A DNA stretch of 64,000 bases from Bacteroidota bacterium (lineage in GTDB: Bacteria; Bacteroidota; Bacteroidia; NS11-12g; UBA955), in NCBI GenBank assembly GCA_025354385.1, contig JANXMZ010000021.1:60471-124470 (forward strand), given 5' to 3'. Position numbers and translations under genes: made by a program. Below are positions 17,749 to 26,814 of the stretch, piece by piece. Each line of letters begins with the position of its first letter. Position 1 is the stretch's first letter. Under the pieces are notes generated by a model. That model saw nothing but the letters and a program-made list of their open reading frames with translations, was not told the origin of the DNA and made no database searches.

Positions 17749-18837
17749 TTATTTAATAAATTTAATAAGTTCTTTGCTGATAATATAGGCTGCCATCATA
17801 GAGCCCCTGTCGTTGTAATGAACAATGTCGTCCATAAATTCAATTGATTTAGGAATCTCTTTTTCTAAATCTATGAGTACTACATTATTTTTTATGGCAT
17901 TCCTTCTAATTTCTTCGTTCATATCAATGTTTAAGAGTCTAACATCATCATACGTTAAACCAAAAGGAAGTAATTTATTTTTAAGATTTTCATATATATC
18001 TTCATCCGCAATATTTTTATACCGATTGGCTTGGGTCATTAATATTGGCTCAATATTATTTGTTTTACAAATGGCTATAAAGGTATTCTGCGCTTTCGAA
18101 AATTCATCGATAATAAACGCTCTGTTCATAACCAATTTCTTACCTCTTAAATGCGCCCACTCATCTTTGTTTATAGTCACTAATTTATTTGGATCGATAA
18201 TTAATGATCTGGTTGGGTTGTCATTCCAATAGGTTCCTTCAAACAAAAGTGTAGTCCAATCGTTAATACATTCCATTAGAACCACATATTTTGGATGCAT
18301 TGGAATAATTTTGTTAATCAGTAAGTCGATGGCGTGATAGGTATGATTACCACTGACACCACTGTTGTATACATTGATTTTTTTTGTGGTGTTTTTTTCT
18401 AAAAATTTTCCTACTAAATAAGGAAATCTTTTATCGCCTTTTACAAAAGAACATTCAGTGGTGCTTCCTCCCATAAATACTAAGCTAAAATTAGCATCCT
18501 TGTATTCCACTTGAGGCAACATAAAACCATTGGCATCTGTTAGGAAAGGATAATCCTTGTTCAGCAGTTTATTTGAATCTTTAATATCTCCTAAATTCGG
18601 CTTTATCGATAAATTCTGATTTGGTAAATGTTCTTTTAATCTTACGTATCTATAGGCAGTAAAAGTACCATCATCATTTTTTCTATTGTTGATTTTCTTG
18701 ATGAGTGCTATTATGGCAAAAGGCTCATTGTTGTTCCGTTGAAAATAGATAACTCTTAACACCAATTCTGTTACTATGAGCAATATTAAAAGTGGTATAA
18801 AGGAAAATATTATTGTTTTTAATTTATTACTTTTCAT
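17749..18837 (-). CDS. SGNH/GDSL-family hydrolase, membrane anchored
   Basis: 362 residues. An N-terminal helix (about 8-30) anchors the protein, leaving the catalytic domain outside the cytoplasm. SGNH blocks are visible: GGSTTE at 123-128 with the nucleophile Ser125, the SGNH segment at 162-165, the block III asparagine in ECIND (Asn192) and the DIVH pair Asp337/His340. These enzymes act as esterases or, in glycan loci, O-acyl transferases. It lies between a carbamoyltransferase and the DUF5989/SxtJ pair. A job in removing or transferring an ester or carbamoyl group on the glycan is inferred. Confidence 0.8.
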   Translation of the reverse strand: MKSNKLKTIIFSFIPLLILLIVTELVLRVIYFQRNNNEPFAIIALIKKINNRKNDDGTFTAYRYVRLKEHLPNQNLSIKPNLGDIKDSNKLLNKDYPFLTDANGFMLPQVEYKDANFSLVFMGGSTTECSFVKGDKRFPYLVGKFLEKNTTKKINVYNSGVSGNHTYHAIDLLINKIIPMHPKYVVLMECINDWTTLLFEGTYWNDNPTRSLIIDPNKLVTINKDEWAHLRGKKLVMNRAFIIDEFSKAQNTFIAICKTNNIEPILMTQANRYKNIADEDIYENLKNKLLPFGLTYDDVRLLNIDMNEEIRRNAIKNNVVLIDLEKEIPKSIEFMDDIVHYNDRGSMMAAYIISKELIKFIK

Positions 18838-18843
18838 TCTTCT

Positions 18844-20712
18844 TTAATCTAATTTAAATTCTTCTTTCCATTTGTCTTTTTCTTCAAATTGCGGTTGCTC
18901 ATTTTTGGCAAAAAAATAATCGCCTATTACTAAATAATCCATTTCCGTTCTCATAAAGCAGCGGTAGGCATCCTCGGGACTGCATACGGGAGGCTCACCT
19001 CTTACATTGAAACTGGTATTTACTACTAATCCATCTCCAGTTATATCTTTAAAGGCATGAATGAGTTCCCAGTAACGTGGGTTAGTTTGCTTGCTAACGG
19101 TTTGAATACGGGCAGAGAAATCCAAATGGGTGACCGATTGAATATTGCTTCTTTCTGTGTAGAGGCGCTCCCATAAATCCAATTGATTAAAATTTGGTGG
19201 TAATATTTTTCTTCTACTTTCTGAAACTGGGGCAATTAGTAGCATGTAAGGCGAATTACTTTTTATATCAAAGTACTTTTCGCAATCCTCCTCCAGAACC
19301 GAAGGTGCAAAGGGTCGAAAACCCTCGCGGTACTTAATTTTCAAATTTAATTTCTTTTGCATTTCTGCATTTCTGGCATCTCCTAAAATAGAGCGATTGC
19401 CCAAAGATCGGGGACCGAATTCAATTCTTCCTTGAAACCAACCTATAACATTGCCTTCCGCGATAAGTTGCGCTGTATGACGTGCTAAATTTTGAAATGA
19501 ATCGTTCAATTGATATTTGGCTTTCATTTTTTTGGCCATGGTTTCAATTTCTTTAGCAGAATAATCTGGACCTAAATAACTTCCCTGCATGGCATCTGGT
19601 AAAGTTTTATCGATAACCCTTTCTTCTTCAAAATACATGTAGGCAACTGCCAATGCCGCACCTAAAGCCCCTCCGGCATCGCCTGCGGCAGGCTGAATAA
19701 AAATATTTTCGAATATTTCCTCTTTTAATAATTTACCATTTGCTACACAGTTGAGAGCCACTCCGCCAGCCATGCACAAGTTTTTAGAACCTGTTAATCG
19801 CTTGGCTTCTCTCGCCATTTTAATTACAATTTCTTCTGTTACCAATTGTATGGCCAAAGCCATGTTACAATGGTGTTGCATCAGTTCTGATTCAGGTGCT
19901 CGCCTTGGAAAACCAAATATTGTAGTCCACTTGTCTTCCTTAATCATTCTTAGACCAGTGGCGTAATTAAAATACTTTTGATTGAGCCAAATGGACCCAT
20001 CTGGTTTTATATCAACCAAAAATTGTTTAATAAGCCCAGTATATTTTTTTATATCTTCTGATTCAGGATTACCATAAGGTGCAAGACCCATTAATTTATA
20101 TTCACCTGAATTGACGGCGAAACCCAGATAGTAAGTAAAAGCAGAATACAATAAACCCACAGAGTGCGGAAATTTTAATTCCTTTAAAAGATCTATGCGA
20201 TTGTTTTTTCCATGACAGATGGAGGCTGTTGTCCATTCACCAACACCATCAATTGTAAGTATGGCAGCCTCTTCAAATGCCGAAGGGTAATAGGCACTGC
20301 CAGCATGCGATAGATGGTGTTCCGGAAACAACAACTTAATTTTCTTTTTATCATAATCACCTATCTTTTTCAATTCCTCGTAAATCATTTTTTTGAGAAA
20401 CAATTTTTCTTTTACCCATACAGGTATGGCGGTAAGAAATGAAATGAGTCCTTTGGGTGCAAAAGCGTAATAGGTTTCCAGCAATCTTTCAAATTTCAAC
20501 AGGGGCTTGTCGTAAAAAACAATGGCATCCAGTTCATTTAATGTTAAGCCGGTATGTTCCAAGCAATATTGAATAGCATTGTGTGGAAAATCGGGTGTAT
20601 GTTTTTTGCGGGTAAATCTTTCCTCTTGCACAGCGGCCTCTATTTTTCCATCAACAATAATAGCGGCAGCAGCATCGTGATAAAAACATGATATTCCTAT
20701 GATTTTTGACAT
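18844..20712 (-). CDS. O-carbamoyltransferase (NodU/CmcH/TobZ family)
   Basis: 622 residues, typical length. The N-terminal Kae1-like domain starts with ISCFYHDAAAAI (His12, Asp13) and has EERFTRKKH near 31-39 and HHLSHAGSAYYPS near 132-144, the iron/ATP-binding histidines. TIDGVGEW follows. The C-terminal YrdC-like carbamoyl-AMP domain includes RIEFGPRSLGNRSILGDAR near 430. The family makes carbamoyl-AMP from carbamoyl phosphate and ATP and passes the carbamoyl group to a sugar hydroxyl. It begins the carbamoylation cassette (SGNH, DUF5989, SxtJ downstream with gaps of a few bases). The modified sugar is not known. Confidence 0.93.
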   Translation of the reverse strand: MSKIIGISCFYHDAAAAIIVDGKIEAAVQEERFTRKKHTPDFPHNAIQYCLEHTGLTLNELDAIVFYDKPLLKFERLLETYYAFAPKGLISFLTAIPVWVKEKLFLKKMIYEELKKIGDYDKKKIKLLFPEHHLSHAGSAYYPSAFEEAAILTIDGVGEWTTASICHGKNNRIDLLKELKFPHSVGLLYSAFTYYLGFAVNSGEYKLMGLAPYGNPESEDIKKYTGLIKQFLVDIKPDGSIWLNQKYFNYATGLRMIKEDKWTTIFGFPRRAPESELMQHHCNMALAIQLVTEEIVIKMAREAKRLTGSKNLCMAGGVALNCVANGKLLKEEIFENIFIQPAAGDAGGALGAALAVAYMYFEEERVIDKTLPDAMQGSYLGPDYSAKEIETMAKKMKAKYQLNDSFQNLARHTAQLIAEGNVIGWFQGRIEFGPRSLGNRSILGDARNAEMQKKLNLKIKYREGFRPFAPSVLEEDCEKYFDIKSNSPYMLLIAPVSESRRKILPPNFNQLDLWERLYTERSNIQSVTHLDFSARIQTVSKQTNPRYWELIHAFKDITGDGLVVNTSFNVRGEPPVCSPEDAYRCFMRTEMDYLVIGDYFFAKNEQPQFEEKDKWKEEFKLD

Positions 20713-20728
20713 TTATTGCAACAACTAG

Positions 20729-21910
20729 TTAGTTTTTTAATAATAATTTCATTTTTAATTGATTCATTTTTACATTCCAATCAAGATTTTCTTCTGCAAA
20801 TTGACGCATTTTGTTTTGGTGATTATTATCACTGTATACTTTTTCAATAAAATTAATAACATTATCGAAATCAATTAAAGAATTATCATTAGGAATATTT
20901 AAGGTAAATAGATTACTAGAATCTCTTTCTTTAAAATCAGGGTCATTGTATCCGTAGACAAATGGAAGACCTCGAGCAAAATACTCCCTTGCTTTGAGAA
21001 CGGCTGCTTCATTCAATTTCTTTCTATATAGACATAATGTTGAGAAACCAATATGAACATTGGAAAATAATAAATCTAAATCACTTGATTCTAAATAACC
21101 CATTTTGGTTAAGTATTCCCTCTCCGGTATTTCATTTGGAATAATATTCCCACAAATAATTAATTCTATTTTATATTTTCTTTGATTAAATTTATCAAGA
21201 CTATATATCAGTCTATCTATTCCATTCCATGGAGCTAATCCTGAGGTCCCTTTTAAAAATAATATCTTTATTGAATTCGAAATTAAAGGAGCACTACGAA
21301 CTTTATATTGACTTACTTCGATTCCATTTGGTATGACCCACACATTTCTACATTTCTTTTTATGATAAATTGCAATTTCTTCTGTAACAGCAACTTTTGC
21401 ATATAACATTTTAGAATATTTATTGTGCCAAATTCTTTCATTGAATATCGGCCACAGTTGGTATAAAAAATAACTAATCAATTTGCTTGGTTTAAAACCA
21501 AATGGATGTTCATTTTTAGAACTTTTAATTTCATCAATTTCTTTTGCTTGATGTTCGGAGATAATACGATTTTTAAAGTTTTTAGTCCATTTATAAAGTT
21601 CAAAGGTTACTCCTGGATAACGTAAATAAATTAACTCTTCCTCTTTAAGTATGGTTTTTACAAAATTAAAAGCAGATCTGATAAGTACTTTCTTTTGAAA
21701 AATTATATTAAAATATTTTTTATTTGTTTGAGGATATGGAATTAAGTCAATAAATTCTTGAAGTTTTGTTTTTTCTTGTACCTCATTTGTAAAAAATAAC
21801 CCATGGCAAATAACACCCGTATTATTTAAGGCATTAATTTGGGCAATTACCTTTTTTTGAACCCCGTCACTTTTTAAACCTGCAGATAAAAAGATGTAGT
21901 AAAGTTTCAT
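20729..21910 (-). CDS. Glycosyltransferase (GT-B type)
   Basis: 393 residues. The second half carries AVTEEIAIYH, WVIPNGIEV, ILFLKGTSGLAPWNGIDRL and a GLPFVYGYNDPDF block where GT4 proteins bind the nucleotide sugar. The N-terminal half is divergent, and the usual FPP loop is absent. It follows the asnB copy at 21952-23832 as the third gene of a GT4-AsnB-GT cassette. The coding sequence is strongly AT-rich compared with its carbamoyltransferase neighbour, hinting at a different origin. Acceptor and donor unknown. Confidence 0.7.
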   Translation of the reverse strand: MKLYYIFLSAGLKSDGVQKKVIAQINALNNTGVICHGLFFTNEVQEKTKLQEFIDLIPYPQTNKKYFNIIFQKKVLIRSAFNFVKTILKEEELIYLRYPGVTFELYKWTKNFKNRIISEHQAKEIDEIKSSKNEHPFGFKPSKLISYFLYQLWPIFNERIWHNKYSKMLYAKVAVTEEIAIYHKKKCRNVWVIPNGIEVSQYKVRSAPLISNSIKILFLKGTSGLAPWNGIDRLIYSLDKFNQRKYKIELIICGNIIPNEIPEREYLTKMGYLESSDLDLLFSNVHIGFSTLCLYRKKLNEAAVLKAREYFARGLPFVYGYNDPDFKERDSSNLFTLNIPNDNSLIDFDNVINFIEKVYSDNNHQNKMRQFAEENLDWNVKMNQLKMKLLLKN

Positions 21911-21951
21911 TTTAAATAATTATTTTCTTAGATACAATTCAAAAGAGTTTA

Positions 21952-23832
21952 CTAAGAAATCAAATCACGATTTATTTGATACCATATTTTTTCCAAATTT
22001 TTTAGAGAATTTTTCTCATTATATTCTTTAAAATAAGAAGAATAATTTTCCATTAATTCTTGGGGAACTTTTGATATTCTATCTTTTAGCCAGTGTTGAA
22101 GGTGATTCTCTGCCCAGAATTGAAATGGACTGGCAATACCAACTTTAAAGGTTCTTTGTCTTACTTCTTCATTCATCTTTCCTTGCATAGCTTCTCTTAG
22201 AATTTTTTTTGTAAACCCTTGGCCAATTTTATTTTCTAAAGTCAATGAAAATACAAATTCTACCAATCTGTAGTCTAAAAAAGGCATTCTTATTTCAATA
22301 GAATTCATCATACCTGCGCGATCAAAATTTCTGAGTAAAGCCGGTAATGAATTTTGGAAAAATTCATAGTACAACATTCTTTCAGGTTCTGGCAAATACA
22401 AAAAATTATACGGCTTATCGCTCAGTGCTGGAAGGTCTACAGGCACATACCTCGAGATAGTTTCTTTTTTGTAACCCAAAATATTTTTTACTAGAGACTT
22501 TATCTTGCTTTTACCGTTGATGCTTTGAAGGGTTTGGGTCATTAGTTCCTTCTGTTTTTCTTCCTGATAGGCCGGATAATACAAGTGCGAGAGAATAAAA
22601 GCATAATTTATTGCACTTGGTTGATCCTGTTTTAGAAGTGCTCCCAGCCATAAATCATACACCATGTAAAGATAACCATACAGCATTTCGTCTACTCCAT
22701 GACCATCCAGCGAAACCGTTATTCCTTCGCGTTTCATACCCTTATAAATAGCCGCTATTGCAGTGATGGGTGCATTGGAAATGGCATCAAATAATTCAGT
22801 GTCCTTTTCTATATCAGTAGTAAGTTGGTTGATATCTGTAGTTACCCATCGCACTTCTCCTTTGGTAAAGGCCACTGCTTTTTCTACATATTGTCTTTCA
22901 TCGTTTTCCAAACCTGGAAAAATAGCCGAAACTGCCAATTGGGACTCCTTGCTAATCCGTTCATTTTTTTCGGTGTTTAATATATCAAAAACTGTACTAT
23001 AAATACTACTGGAATCTAATCCTCCACTTAGCGCAGTAGCGACAGGAACATCGCTAATGAGTCTTAATTTACAGGCGTCTCTAAAAAGGTTATAAAAATT
23101 GGTGACCAGTGATTCTGGATTCTCCTTAGTAGGTTTTACATGTTCTCGAATGTCATACCATCTTTTTTGTTGAAGAGCAACCTTTTTCTCAACGAACATA
23201 TAATGACCAGGTAAGAGTTGATAAATATCTTCAAATAAGGTGTATCCCAGCCCCTCTAAGGCATAGTTATTAGCCAGGGTGTAGTTGTAGTTAATTTCAT
23301 TTATTTTGCGCTTATACCCTCTTAAAAATTTAAATGCTCTTGTTTCTGAAGCAAAGGCAAAAGTACTTTCAGTTGTTTTTGAATAATACAATGGTTTAAC
23401 ACCAAACCTATCGCGCGAAAGCAGGAGCTTTTTTTCCTTATCGTCCCACAAAGCAAAAGCCCACATGCCGTTAAAGAAATTTAAGCAATCAAGGCCATAA
23501 CAATCATAGGCAGCAATAAGAACTTCTGTATCTGTTTCAGATTGAAATTGGTACCCTTTTGCCATTAGTTCTATTTTAATTTCATTGAAATTAAATATTT
23601 CGCCATTGTATACAATGGTATAGCGGTTCAGGTAATGAAAAGGTTGTTTTCCGGCATCGCTCAAATCCAAAATGGACAATCTCCTATGCCCCATTCCCAA
23701 ACTTCCTTCATTTAACAATTCGTACCCAGCTCCATCCGGACCGCGGTGTGACATAGAATCGGTAAAAACCTTTAGGTCTTCTAAATTAATTAAACTTTCA
23801 TTAAAATTATATATTCCAGCAACTCCACACAT
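21952..23832 (-). CDS. asnB: Asparagine synthase-like glutamine amidotransferase (AsnB family), copy 2
   Basis: 626 residues. Cys2 nucleophile, HRGPDGAG at 29-36, RRLSILD at 50-56, YNGEIFNF at 75-82, TDTE at 100-103 and the synthetase loop SGGLDS at 269-274 are all present, so both active sites look complete. The C-terminal domain is divergent from copy 1. One base separates it from the upstream GT4. Having two AsnB paralogues in one glycan operon, each paired with a related GT4, suggests they amidate different carboxylated residues of the polymer or its precursors. Ordinary asparagine synthesis cannot be excluded. Confidence 0.85.
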   Translation of the reverse strand: MCGVAGIYNFNESLINLEDLKVFTDSMSHRGPDGAGYELLNEGSLGMGHRRLSILDLSDAGKQPFHYLNRYTIVYNGEIFNFNEIKIELMAKGYQFQSETDTEVLIAAYDCYGLDCLNFFNGMWAFALWDDKEKKLLLSRDRFGVKPLYYSKTTESTFAFASETRAFKFLRGYKRKINEINYNYTLANNYALEGLGYTLFEDIYQLLPGHYMFVEKKVALQQKRWYDIREHVKPTKENPESLVTNFYNLFRDACKLRLISDVPVATALSGGLDSSSIYSTVFDILNTEKNERISKESQLAVSAIFPGLENDERQYVEKAVAFTKGEVRWVTTDINQLTTDIEKDTELFDAISNAPITAIAAIYKGMKREGITVSLDGHGVDEMLYGYLYMVYDLWLGALLKQDQPSAINYAFILSHLYYPAYQEEKQKELMTQTLQSINGKSKIKSLVKNILGYKKETISRYVPVDLPALSDKPYNFLYLPEPERMLYYEFFQNSLPALLRNFDRAGMMNSIEIRMPFLDYRLVEFVFSLTLENKIGQGFTKKILREAMQGKMNEEVRQRTFKVGIASPFQFWAENHLQHWLKDRISKVPQELMENYSSYFKEYNEKNSLKNLEKIWYQINRDLIS

Positions 23833-23833
23833 T

Positions 23834-25048
23834 TTAACCTAATAAATAATTTTCTATAAACTTTGGATAAATATTATCTGCATTAAAATTTTTCTGCCAA
23901 AAATTTTTCACACCATTTCTAAAATCCTTATTTGAACACTTGGTTGAAATAAAAGATTCAATTACAACAGCCGCTTCAACTGAATTAAAATTTTTATCAA
24001 GAAGTAAACCTGAAGTACTATTTACTATTTCAGGCACTCCACAAATATTACAACCAATAATTGGTATCCCAAAACTTATTGCCTCCATTAACGATACAGG
24101 TATTCCTTCAAGAATACTTGTATTTATAAAAACATCAACAGAATTATTTCTATAATAATTTAGTATTTCTCTGTTTTCAACAAAACCCTTGTATGTAAAT
24201 TTTATATTTGATGGTAAATCTAATGACTTTGTTAATATTTCATTTTCAAGTGGCCCATTCCCAAAATGAATCCATTCGATTTCAAATTTTAAATGTTTAA
24301 GAATTTCTATTATTAATTCTACCCTTTTAATAGGAATTAATGAACTACATGATACTACTATTTTTCTACTATTTTCTATAAATGGGTTATTTCCATTTTC
24401 ACGTACCCCAATTTTATCCACCACTACTTTATTATACTTATATCTCTCATTAATGTATACTTTTCCATATTCAGAAACAGAAATTACTTTATCAAAACCA
24501 TTTAGATTAAACATACGAAAAGGGTGATATCCAGAATAAACTTGAGCTTCATCAAAATCATATGCATGGGTTCTACAAATAACTTTTATTGATTCATTTC
24601 TTATTCTTTTAACTAAATGAATAATTGTTGCCCATTCATCAAACCAATAACTGTAAAGTATAGTATTCTTATTTGTCGGAATTTGTTCATTTATAATAAT
24701 AGCTTTTTGAAAATAACTTATTAATAAAAAAAAATGTGTTTTAAAGCCTCTGATATATTTGACCCTATGGGGTGATTTTAAAATTTCAAAAATAAATATC
24801 TCAAATATTAACCTCCAATACAATTTGATAACGACTCTAATTGAGGTTGGAATTTTAAAATCATTATGTTGAATTTTAAAATTCTTCGGTAACATTAAAA
24901 AATCTTGAGTCTTAATATGTTCTGTAAAAACAATTATCTCAACATTATTTGGATAATATTCAGCCTCATTAAATAAAAATTGTTCCCCTCCATTATATGG
25001 AAAATATTGACAAAATAAACAGATTGATTTTTGATTAATATCTATCAA
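23834..25048 (-). CDS. GT4 family glycosyltransferase
   Basis: 404 residues, GT-B fold. CQYFPYNGGEQFL opens the acceptor domain. LYSYWFDEW, CRTHAYDFDE, VSCSSLIPIKR and NTSILEGIPVSLMEAISFGIPIIGCN mark the donor domain with the GT4 glutamates. It parallels the enzyme at 5062-6282 through its whole length, and both precede an asnB gene. Its start overlaps the end of the upstream aminotransferase gene by 14 bases. Very AT-rich. Donor unknown. Confidence 0.85.
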   Translation of the reverse strand: MIDINQKSICLFCQYFPYNGGEQFLFNEAEYYPNNVEIIVFTEHIKTQDFLMLPKNFKIQHNDFKIPTSIRVVIKLYWRLIFEIFIFEILKSPHRVKYIRGFKTHFFLLISYFQKAIIINEQIPTNKNTILYSYWFDEWATIIHLVKRIRNESIKVICRTHAYDFDEAQVYSGYHPFRMFNLNGFDKVISVSEYGKVYINERYKYNKVVVDKIGVRENGNNPFIENSRKIVVSCSSLIPIKRVELIIEILKHLKFEIEWIHFGNGPLENEILTKSLDLPSNIKFTYKGFVENREILNYYRNNSVDVFINTSILEGIPVSLMEAISFGIPIIGCNICGVPEIVNSTSGLLLDKNFNSVEAAVVIESFISTKCSNKDFRNGVKNFWQKNFNADNIYPKFIENYLLG

Positions 25049-26168
25049 AAAAATTCGTAATTATTTTTATATCTGAGTGAGCTAGATCATAGTACATCGG
25101 CAACCTTAAAAGGCCATCAGAGTAATAATCAGCCAATGGTAAGTTTCGCCCGTCATGCTTTTCTTTATAAAAGGGGCTTTTGTGCAAACTCAAATAATGA
25201 AAAACGGTATTAATTTCGGCTCCTTTCAAGTCTTCAATAACTTTTGATCTATAGTTTAAATCTGAAAACACTAAGTAAAACATATGGGCATTGTTACTTG
25301 CGTATGAAGGTAAATACGGCAATTTAAAAATCCCCCTTTCTTCAAATAGTTTTAATCCATCAAAATATGCTTCCCATAAACTATTCCTTTTATTTTGTAT
25401 TTCATCTAAATGCTCCAATTGTGCATATAAAAATGCTGCAACAATTTCTGACGGTAAAAATGAACTACCTACGTCAACCCAACCATATTTATCAACTTCT
25501 CCTCTAAAAAATGCTGACCTATTGGTCCCTTTTTCCCAAATTATTTCTGCTCGTGACTCAAATTGAGAATCATTTATTACAAGCATTCCACCCTCTCCAG
25601 ATATAATATTTTTTGTTTCATGAAAGGAGAACGCTGATAAGTGCCCAATTGACCCTAAAGGACGCCTATTGCCATTTGAATCTGTATAATAACTATCAAT
25701 TGCTTGTGCGGCATCTTCAATAACAAATAAGTTATATTTCTCGGCTAATGCCATTATTTTATCCATATCGCACGCAATGCCAGCATAATGTACGGGCACA
25801 ATTGCCTTGGTTTTTGGGGTAATTAATGACTCAATTGTTTCAGCATCTATATTTGGATTAATATCCATTGAATCCGCAAATACAATTTTTGCACCTCTTA
25901 AAACAAATGCATTTGCAGTACTCACAAATGTATAAGATGGCATAATTACTTCATCTCCTGGTTGAATATTAATCAGTATAGCAGCCATTTCTAGAGCATC
26001 AGTACATGAAGTGGTTAACAAGCATTTTTTAAAATCATACTTGTTTTGAAAATATTGATGACACATTTGCGTGTACTTTCCATTCCCGGAAATTTTCTTC
26101 GAACTTACAGCATCCGCTATGTATTCATATTCTTTACCGGTTAGGTGAGGTTTATTAAAATAAATCAT
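25035..26168 (-). CDS. wecE: dTDP-4-amino-4,6-dideoxygalactose transaminase-like (WecE family)
   Basis: 377 residues, DegT/DnrJ/EryC1 fold. The PLP lysine is K186 in SFHETKNIISGEGG. The blocks GDEVIMPSYTFVSTANAFVLRG and EKGTNRSAFFRGEVDKYGWVDVGSS are characteristic of WecE/RffA, which aminates dTDP-4-keto-6-deoxyglucose to dTDP-Fuc4N. The next gene is a PglD-type acetyltransferase 4 bases on the upstream side, so the pair would give a 4-acetamido-4,6-dideoxy sugar. The nucleotidyltransferase and dehydratase that would make the keto sugar (RmlA/RmlB) are not in the window. Confidence 0.85.
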   Translation of the reverse strand: MIYFNKPHLTGKEYEYIADAVSSKKISGNGKYTQMCHQYFQNKYDFKKCLLTTSCTDALEMAAILINIQPGDEVIMPSYTFVSTANAFVLRGAKIVFADSMDINPNIDAETIESLITPKTKAIVPVHYAGIACDMDKIMALAEKYNLFVIEDAAQAIDSYYTDSNGNRRPLGSIGHLSAFSFHETKNIISGEGGMLVINDSQFESRAEIIWEKGTNRSAFFRGEVDKYGWVDVGSSFLPSEIVAAFLYAQLEHLDEIQNKRNSLWEAYFDGLKLFEERGIFKLPYLPSYASNNAHMFYLVFSDLNYRSKVIEDLKGAEINTVFHYLSLHKSPFYKEKHDGRNLPLADYYSDGLLRLPMYYDLAHSDIKIITNFFDRY

Positions 26169-26172
26169 TTGA

Positions 26173-26814
26173 TTAATTTAGTGTTCTTTTAAATTTTGCG
26201 GGTATTCCAGCGTATAAACCGCTTTCCGAAATGGTATTTATCACCACAGCCCCTCCTGCAATTTGAGTGTATGGTGCAATAATTAAATTATCAATTATGG
26301 TAGCATTAATTCCAATAATACAACAAGATCCTATTATTGTTTTACCTGCAATATTTGCTGCTGGTGAAATAAAACAATGATCTTTTATTTCGGAATCATG
26401 TGCAATTACAACAGCAGTATTTAGTAAAACATTATTTCCTATTTTTACTTTCTTATCAACCGTGCAACCTGGTAATATAAAAATACCCTCTCCAAGGATT
26501 GTTGAATTATCAATATAAGAAGAAGAATGGATTACATTGGCAAAAGGTATTTTCTGATGGTACTTCTCAAAAATATTCTTTCGAAATTCCATAAATTTAT
26601 AACCAATCCCAACAATAATAAAATCAAAAACATCGTTGTTAAAATCATTCTCGATTTTATCTATTTTTCCTAAAATCTTATGACCACTTACGATTGAATC
26701 AGTGTCAGAAAAATCATCATAAAATCCTACTATTTCAAAATGGTTATCATTTTTAGCATGATAGCAAATCATTTCACCCAAATCTCCAGAACCTATAATC
26801 GCAAGTCTTTTCAT
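26173..26814 (-). CDS. PglD-type sugar N-acetyltransferase
   Basis: 213 residues. The N-terminal Rossmann-like UDP-sugar domain (about 1-80, IIGSGDLGEM) is followed by a left-handed beta-helix of hexapeptide repeats (about 90-195). A basic-site histidine occurs in VIAHDSEI, as in NeuD/PglD proteins. The likely reaction is acetyl-CoA-dependent N-acetylation of a 4-amino sugar made by the neighbouring WecE-type enzyme. NeuD-like O-acetylation of sialic acid is another possibility, given the sialic acid genes downstream. Its ATG overlaps the stop of the preceding GT2 gene (TAATG). Confidence 0.8.
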   Translation of the reverse strand: MKRLAIIGSGDLGEMICYHAKNDNHFEIVGFYDDFSDTDSIVSGHKILGKIDKIENDFNNDVFDFIIVGIGYKFMEFRKNIFEKYHQKIPFANVIHSSSYIDNSTILGEGIFILPGCTVDKKVKIGNNVLLNTAVVIAHDSEIKDHCFISPAANIAGKTIIGSCCIIGINATIIDNLIIAPYTQIAGGAVVINTISESGLYAGIPAKFKRTLN

